A program made the translations under genes and the position numbers. A stretch of DNA of 64,000 nt from Channallabes apus. Taxonomy: Eukaryota > Chordata > Actinopteri > Siluriformes > Clariidae. The DNA lies in contig CM060107.1 of the NCBI GenBank assembly GCA_030522415.1, forward strand, positions 55,440,104-55,504,103, given 5' to 3'. The notes under the pieces are model-generated. The model searched no databases and was not told the DNA's origin. It worked only from the letters and a program-made list of their open reading frames with translations. This document shows, piece after piece, positions 55,368 to 63,036 of the stretch (positions are counted from its first letter, which is position 1; every line of letters begins with the position of its first letter).

Positions 55368-56752
55368 GGAGGTTAGCATTACTCTGTGCTGAGTGTTAAT
55401 CAGCTTAGATCATTGAAGAAAGACGCTGAGAGACAGGAAGAGAAAGGGAAAGACGGTAAGTGTCAGGATGAGACAGGAAGTGACCGAGAACAACAGGAAG
55501 AGACAGCGAGGGAGAGGAAGAGACAGGAAACAACAGCGAGGGAGAGGAAGAGACAGGATGTAAAAGAATGAGAGAAGGATGGCGAGGAAGAGACAGTGTA
55601 GGAAAGGAAATAACATAGAGAGACGGGGAAGGAGAGGAAGAGACAGGAAGTGAGACATAGTGACAGAAAGTAAAAGAAAGAGAAAGGGGGGGAAGAAAAG
55701 ACAAGATTTGAAAGACATGAAGTAACAAAGAGACAAGGTTAGATAAAAAAACAGGAAGTTAAAGAAAGAGACAGAGGAAGTAAGAGATGGAGAGAGGAAG
55801 TAAGAGGGGAAAGACAGGAAGTAAGCAGGAGAGACAGGAAGTAAAAGAAAAAGAGAGAGGGAGGGAGAGGAAGAGACAGGAAGATTTAGGGGGCAGAGAA
55901 AGACATGAAGGAACAGAAAAAGACAAAGTTAGATAAAAAGACAAGAAGTTAAAGAAAGAGACAGGAAGTAAGAGAAGGAGACAGGAAGTAAGATGGAAAG
56001 AGGGAGGGGGAGAGGAAGAGACACAAAGTAACAGAAAATGAAAGGAATAGAAAGTGAGCAGGAAAGAGAGAAAGTAAGAAGAATGGACAAGCAGTGACAG
56101 TAAGAGACAGAAAGAAAGATAAAGTAATAGGAACAGACTGAGGTTGTGTTCAATTCCGATGTGTACTTCACGTTAAATTAAAAGTTAATAATAATAATAA
56201 TAATGATATATAACCTATACAACACTGAGGATTTCTTGATTCAATTGGAGTGTCCATTTTTGTGTCCTTTTAATATGATGTCATCGTCGATAATAAGGAT
56301 AATAAATATATAAATCCTTTTTCACGCTCCATTTGTGTTTCACGCTCCAGCGAGACACACTGACTCTGACATTAAAGTTCCCATTCCCCTTCCCAGTGAA
56401 GTGAAGACCTGGTGTTCACTCGGTCCCTACACTACGCCTGCAGTTCCCTGTTGGAATCGCACTTAACATGGACGAACACCCTGTGTAGTGCACTTCGTAG
56501 GGTACTTCAGGCCGTTTGGAACGCACCTTGAGAAACATGAAGAGAGAGGAAGTGACAGGAAGAGACATGATGAAACAGGAAGTGGTACCTTGCAGCCGGT
56601 GGCGAGGTCATGACCCCAGTGATTAGGAGCGCACTTCTCACACCGATCTCCCACTGTGTTGGGTGGACAGACACAGCGACCTGTCCCCGGGTCACAGTTA
56701 TTCCCCACATGAGAACACTCACACGCTGAGACAGCAGAGAGAGGAAGAGAGA

Positions 56753-56797
<45 letters not shown>

Positions 56798-56904
56798 GGG
56801 GAGATTAATGACACACTCAGGTATGTGCAAATGTCACACGCTGCACTTTCACACTTTGACTCATTATCTACATCCCTCCTTCATCCATCATTCTCCTCAG
56901 CTCC

Positions 56905-56940
<36 letters not shown>

Positions 56941-57622
56941 ATATACAACACATAATTAAACTGACGTAACTCTGAGCCACATTTTCCTGACACCTGTAGC
57001 TACCTGGATCTGTCTATAGTTTCCAGGAAACTGCACAATTCATACATTTATTCTTTATTTTTTTTAAGGCAACGTTTTAAACACACCAGCTCATACTGTT
57101 AGGATTAACAACAGAAATGTGTGAGAAATACTGATGTCACATATTAAAAAGTTGGCGTACTTTTAAGCCCATGTATGGAAAATAGAACCGCCTTTGATCT
57201 TAATACACTAAAGTAAGAGAGCCTTTAAGTCAGTAGATGAACAGGTGTGTGTAGCTTTAAGGACATATCTGACAATCACAGTCTCTCATTAAACTAGATT
57301 ATCACCCTGTGGGCGTGTCTTTGAGTCCTTATATGGAAATGCGATGGTGTGGTTAATTCCATATCTGCAATCGTGAGCATTAGAATCATGTCCACGTTCA
57401 GCCAGCTCTGTGAAAGTTCCTGGAAGGTGAAAGGTCTTACGTGTGCACCCTCCCTCCTGGAAGTTGAAGTGTCCTGAAGCGCAGCGGTCACATTTCTGTC
57501 CCGTGACTCCGGGCTGACAGCGGCACTGCCCGCTCTCACTGCAGTCAAACGACTTAGAGCCGAAAGAGTTACAGTGGCACGGGACACACCCGCTACCTGC
57601 CTGCAAGTGCGTCCCTGGCTGT

Positions 57623-57669
<47 letters not shown>

Positions 57670-60588
57670 CAGTGGTGTGAAAAACTATTTGCCCCCCTCC
57701 TGATTTCTTATTCTTTTGCATGTTTGTCACACAAAATGTTTCTGATCATCAAACACATTTAACTATTAGTCAAAGATAACACAAGTAAACACAAAATGCA
57801 GTTTTTAAATGAGGGGTTTTATTATTTAGGGAGGAAAAAAATCCAAACCTACATGGCCCTGTGTGAAAAAGTAATTGCCCCCCGAACCTAATAACTGGTT
57901 GGGCCACCCTTAGCAGCAATAACTGCAATCAAGCGTTTGCGATAACTTGCAACGAGTCTTTTACAGCGCTCTGGAGGAATTTTGGCCCACTCATCTTTGC
58001 AGAATTGTTGTAATTCAGCTTTATTTGAGGGTTTTCTAGCATGAACCGCCTTTTTAAGGTCATGCCACAACATCTCAATAGGATTCAGGTCAGGACTTTG
58101 ACTAGGCCACTCCAAAGTCTTCATTTTGTTTTTCTTCAGCCATTCAGAGGTGGATTTGCTGGTGTGTTTTGGGTCATTGTCCTGCTGCAGCACCCAAGAT
58201 CGCTTCAGCTTGAGTTGACGAACAGATGGCCGGACATTCTCCTTCAGGATTTTTTGGTAGACAGTAGAATTCATGGTTCTATCTATCACAGCAAGCCTTC
58301 CAGGTCCTGAAGCAGCAAAACAACCCCAGACCATCACACTACCACCACCATATTTTACTGTTGGTATGATGTTCTTTTTCTGAAATGCTGTGTTACTTTT
58401 ACGCCAGATGTATCGGGACACGCACCTTCCAAAAAGTTCAACTTTTGTCTCGTCGGTCCACAAGGTATTTTCCCAAAGGTCTTGGCAATCATTGAGATGT
58501 TTTTTAGCAAAATTGAGACGAGCCTTAATGATCTTTTTGCTTAAAAGTGGTTTGCGCCTTGGAAATCTGCCATGCAGGCCGTTTTTGCCCAGTCTCTTTC
58601 TTATGGTGGAGTCGTGAACACTGACCTTAATTGAGGCAAGTGAGGCCTGCAGTTCTTTAGATGTTGTCCTGGGGTCTTTTGTGGCCTCTGGGATGAGTCG
58701 TCTCTGCGCTCTTGGGGTAATTTTGGTCGGCCGGCCACTCCTGGGAAGGTTCACCACTGTTCCATGTTTTTGCCATTTGTGGATAATGGCTCTCACTGTG
58801 GTTCGCTGGAGTCCCAAAGCTTTAGAAATGGCTTTATAACCTTTACCAGACTGATAGATCTCAATTACTTTTGTTCTCATTTGTTCCTGAATTTCTTTGG
58901 ATCTTGGCATGATGTCTAGCTTTTGAGGTGCTTTTGGTCTACTTCTCTGTGTCAGGTAGCTCCTATTTAAGTGATTTCTTGATTGAAACAGGTGTGGCAG
59001 TAATCAGGCCTGGGGGTGACTACAGAAATTGAACTCAGGTGTGATAAACCACAGTTAAGTTATTTTTTAACAAGGGGGGCAATCACTTTTTCACACAGGG
59101 CCATGTAGATTTGGAATTTTTTTTCTCCCTTAATAACGTAAACCTTCATTTAAAAACTGCATTTTGTGTTCAATTATGTTATCTTTGACTAATAGTTAAC
59201 GGTTTTTGATGAGCAGAAACATTTAAGTGTGACAAACATGCAAAAGAATAAGAAATCAGGAAGGGGCAAATAGTTTTTCACACCACTGTATATATTAAAC
59301 GTGATCAAAGCATTCAAGTTTATGACTGCTGTGAAGCATGCTGGTGGAAGCATCAGGGTAAAACGTTCCCCCAGTCCCCCTTGTTCCCTTTACTGTTGCT
59401 CTAATTCCATTTCTACACAGTTTACAATATGTTAAGGGGGCAAATACTTGTGGAAGCCACAGCATGTACGAATATAGACATGACGCTGGGTTAAATTAAA
59501 AGACTACAGCAAACCAAAACAGCATGCTTCTGATGTTACATCACCACAGCTCACACATGTCACATCACACGGGTCACATGACCACATCTCACAGCAGGTC
59601 ACATGATCACATTTCACACAGGTCACATGATCACATTTCACACAGGACACATGATCACATCTCACACAAATCACATGACCACATCTCACAGCAGGTCACA
59701 TGATCACATTTCACACAGGTCACATGATCAGCACCCAACACAGGACACATGATCACATCTCACACAGGTCACATGATCACCACTCAACACAGGACACATG
59801 ATCACATCTCACACAAGTCACATGACCACATCCTACAGCCGGTCACATGATCACATCTCACACAGGTCACATGATCACATCTCACACAGGACACATGATC
59901 ACATCTCACACAAATCACATAACCACATCCTATAGCAGGTCACATGATCACATTTCACACAGGTCACATGATCACCACTCAACACAGGACACATGATCAC
60001 ATCTCACAAAAATCACATAACCACATCCTACAGCAGGTCACATGATCATATTTCACACAGATCACATGATCACCACCCAACACAGGACACATGATCACAT
60101 CCCACAGAAGGTCACAAGATCGCCACCCATTTCTGGGAGATGCTCACATCTCACACAAATGACATGACCACATATGGCAGATCACATATCTCATATGAGT
60201 CACATGATCAGATCCCAACCAAATCACATGATCACCTCCCACACTAATGATGACACATATGATGATCAGATCTGACTTTCATCTTTTCATTCTGCTTGTT
60301 TATTTCCATCTCTTGTTATCCTTCACAATTTTCTTCTGTTCATTTTTCTTCAATTATCTCTGTATTTTGGCTTCTCGCTCGCTCATCTCCTTCTCTTTTT
60401 CTCTTTCTTCCAAATTTAGTGTTTGTATACAATTTGATCATTTCATTGTTTCCCCTTCATTATCATAATCTTTCTTTTATCTCGCGTTTTCATTCTTATC
60501 CCTCTTTGTGTTTTTCCCATGTATCCCTTTTCATCTTTATTTTTCTTGTCTATTCTCCCATCTTCATTTCTTCATCTTTGTTTTATTG

Positions 60589-60634
<46 letters not shown>

Positions 60635-60749
60635 ATGAACAGTCTCCCGTCTGCCATGAGCAGGTGCACCATTGGGGCCGCAGCCAATCAGAACGCTCGG
60701 CCCGTTAGCGTCGCCCCGGAGACGCCATATGTGTGCTATCTGCCTTTGC

Positions 60750-60804
<55 letters not shown>

Positions 60805-61064
60805 GCTCAGTGACAGGGAGTTTGTAAAGTTTTTATTAAAACTTGGATTTAAAAGACAAACTGACAAATTAAAAGTGAATAAATGTTGAATCTTCAGCAC
60901 ACAGCGTGTGGGAGCGTCAGTTTACGCTTCCCCTGAACAACACACCGGTGTAATCACTCGCTCACAGGGAAAGAGGGAGACAAGAAGCTGGAGGACGTGT
61001 AACTCACACATCCTGATATCTCACTGTCTAATACAAAACAAATACGGATTACAAATGCATCTTC

Positions 61065-61106
<42 letters not shown>

Positions 61107-62237
61107 AGCATCTTCTTCACATCCATATTTTTGTGTTTTATTGTTACATCTATGCCTGACATGGATGATAGGTTTTATCTTAAAATATATATAATTACAT
61201 TAATTCATATTTTCTCATGTTTTCATTAAGACTGCAGTTCCTCTGTCCGGCAGTAGAGGGCCCTAAACATTACACACATCTCCTTTAAAACGCACATGTA
61301 TGGATCATCTCTCTCTCGTTCTCTCTCTCTCTCTCTCTCTTGTTCTCTCTCTCTCTCATACAAAATCACACACATGCACATATTGATACAGTTCTGCACC
61401 CCCATGCTAGTGAGATATTATAGTTTTTATTCCCACACACACACACACACACACATGCGTGGTGTTTTTACCACCGTGGGGGCAGGGTAAGCCCCCCGAG
61501 GGCAGCCCCTCCTGCTCTCCCAGTTCTGGTTCAGAGGGATTCTCTGAATCGGCCGCTGTGTTTCTCTCCGCACTACGTCACACCTGCGGCCCACGAAGCC
61601 CGGCCTACACACACACCTGCCCTCACCGTCACAGCGCGGTGACATGGAGCCCCGCCCACTACACATACACACCCTGCATGTGCCAGAGTCGAACCAGTGG
61701 CCCGGCTACACACACACACACACAAACAGACCCATGGTGTAACTCATATAAAGCAAGGAACAATTTGTATAATAACTATTTACAGTAATTATTACTAGCC
61801 ATATAGAATTCTCCCTATAATAATTAGTACTATATCAATAACGATGAATCTTTTATACTACGTTGACTAGTATTGGAAGAGGAACCTGCGATAACATCTA
61901 ACACATTAACGAGTGCTATAACAATAAATATTACTGGATAAGAATGTTTATTACTATAATAACTAACAGTATATATTAATGTATACTGCATTTATTTCTA
62001 TACTAGCCGGTAGTGCAAGAGTACCTGTTACTATATTAACTAGTGGTGTAACAGTAACTATTACAATATCAGTGTGTGTGTGTGTGTGTGTGTGTGTAAC
62101 TGATACTCACAGTACACTGGTCACATGCTCGGCCCCGGACACGCTGGTGACACTGACACTGTCCGGTCTCCTTGTTACACACCTCAGAGACGGATCCGTT
62201 AATGTTACACTGACACACTGCAGACAGACAGACAGAC

Positions 62238-62275
<38 letters not shown>

Positions 62276-62615
62276 AGAAATAGAACCCAACACTCATGAG
62301 ATACCTCCTCTCTCTCTCTCTCTCTCTCAGGCGTAATGTCTCTCGCCCATCATCATTACGGGGCCTCAGACAGTTTTAATGAGCTTGTATAAAGGATAAT
62401 TGATATATAAAGCAATAAAACACACTGTTGATGTTTACACACATTCACAAACACACACACACACACACAGCTAACATTTATTGCTGAAATATATCTTGAA
62501 TAATATATTCGGAAGCTTAAGTGTATGCTAATGCTAATGTATGCTAATGCTAATCAGTGCAGATAATCATGAATCTGTCCTGCTTAATTACACAATAAAA
62601 TCTGTAGGGTACAGT

Positions 62616-62659
<44 letters not shown>

Positions 62660-62849
62660 CAGACTGAGGCTGTGTTAGGACGCGGCTACAAATGTTTTGT
62701 CGGAGTCGACGTTGACACTCTTTCTTTCTTTTTGCATTATAGTTCAGAATCAGTACAATATGCATTTAATCTATTTAATTGAATTGAATTGAATTGAATC
62801 TATTGATTTCTTAACACAGAGAGGAAACGTATATAATAATGTCAGGAGA

Positions 62850-62891
<42 letters not shown>

Positions 62892-62985
62892 AGTGTGAGA
62901 GTGTGCTTGAAATGTGTTACATAAAGTGTGGGTGTCTGTTGGTCATCATGTTCAGACACTCGCCATCTGGGTGTCCACAGTGGTC

Positions 62986-63036
<51 letters not shown>

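Noticed and set aside
59535..60245. CRISPR-like direct repeats
   Set aside because: Units are contiguous without unique spacers, and the organism is a vertebrate; the same holds for the 29-bp array at 49.7 kb.
60630..60750. GC-rich patch as an exon or promoter
   Set aside because: No laminin-like frame, no phase requirement, and no supported promoter element beyond a CCAAT-like hexamer.
11562..63000. Many Cys-Val and His-Thr frames
   Set aside because: They are translations of (TG)n and (CA)n arrays in frames unrelated to lama2 exons.
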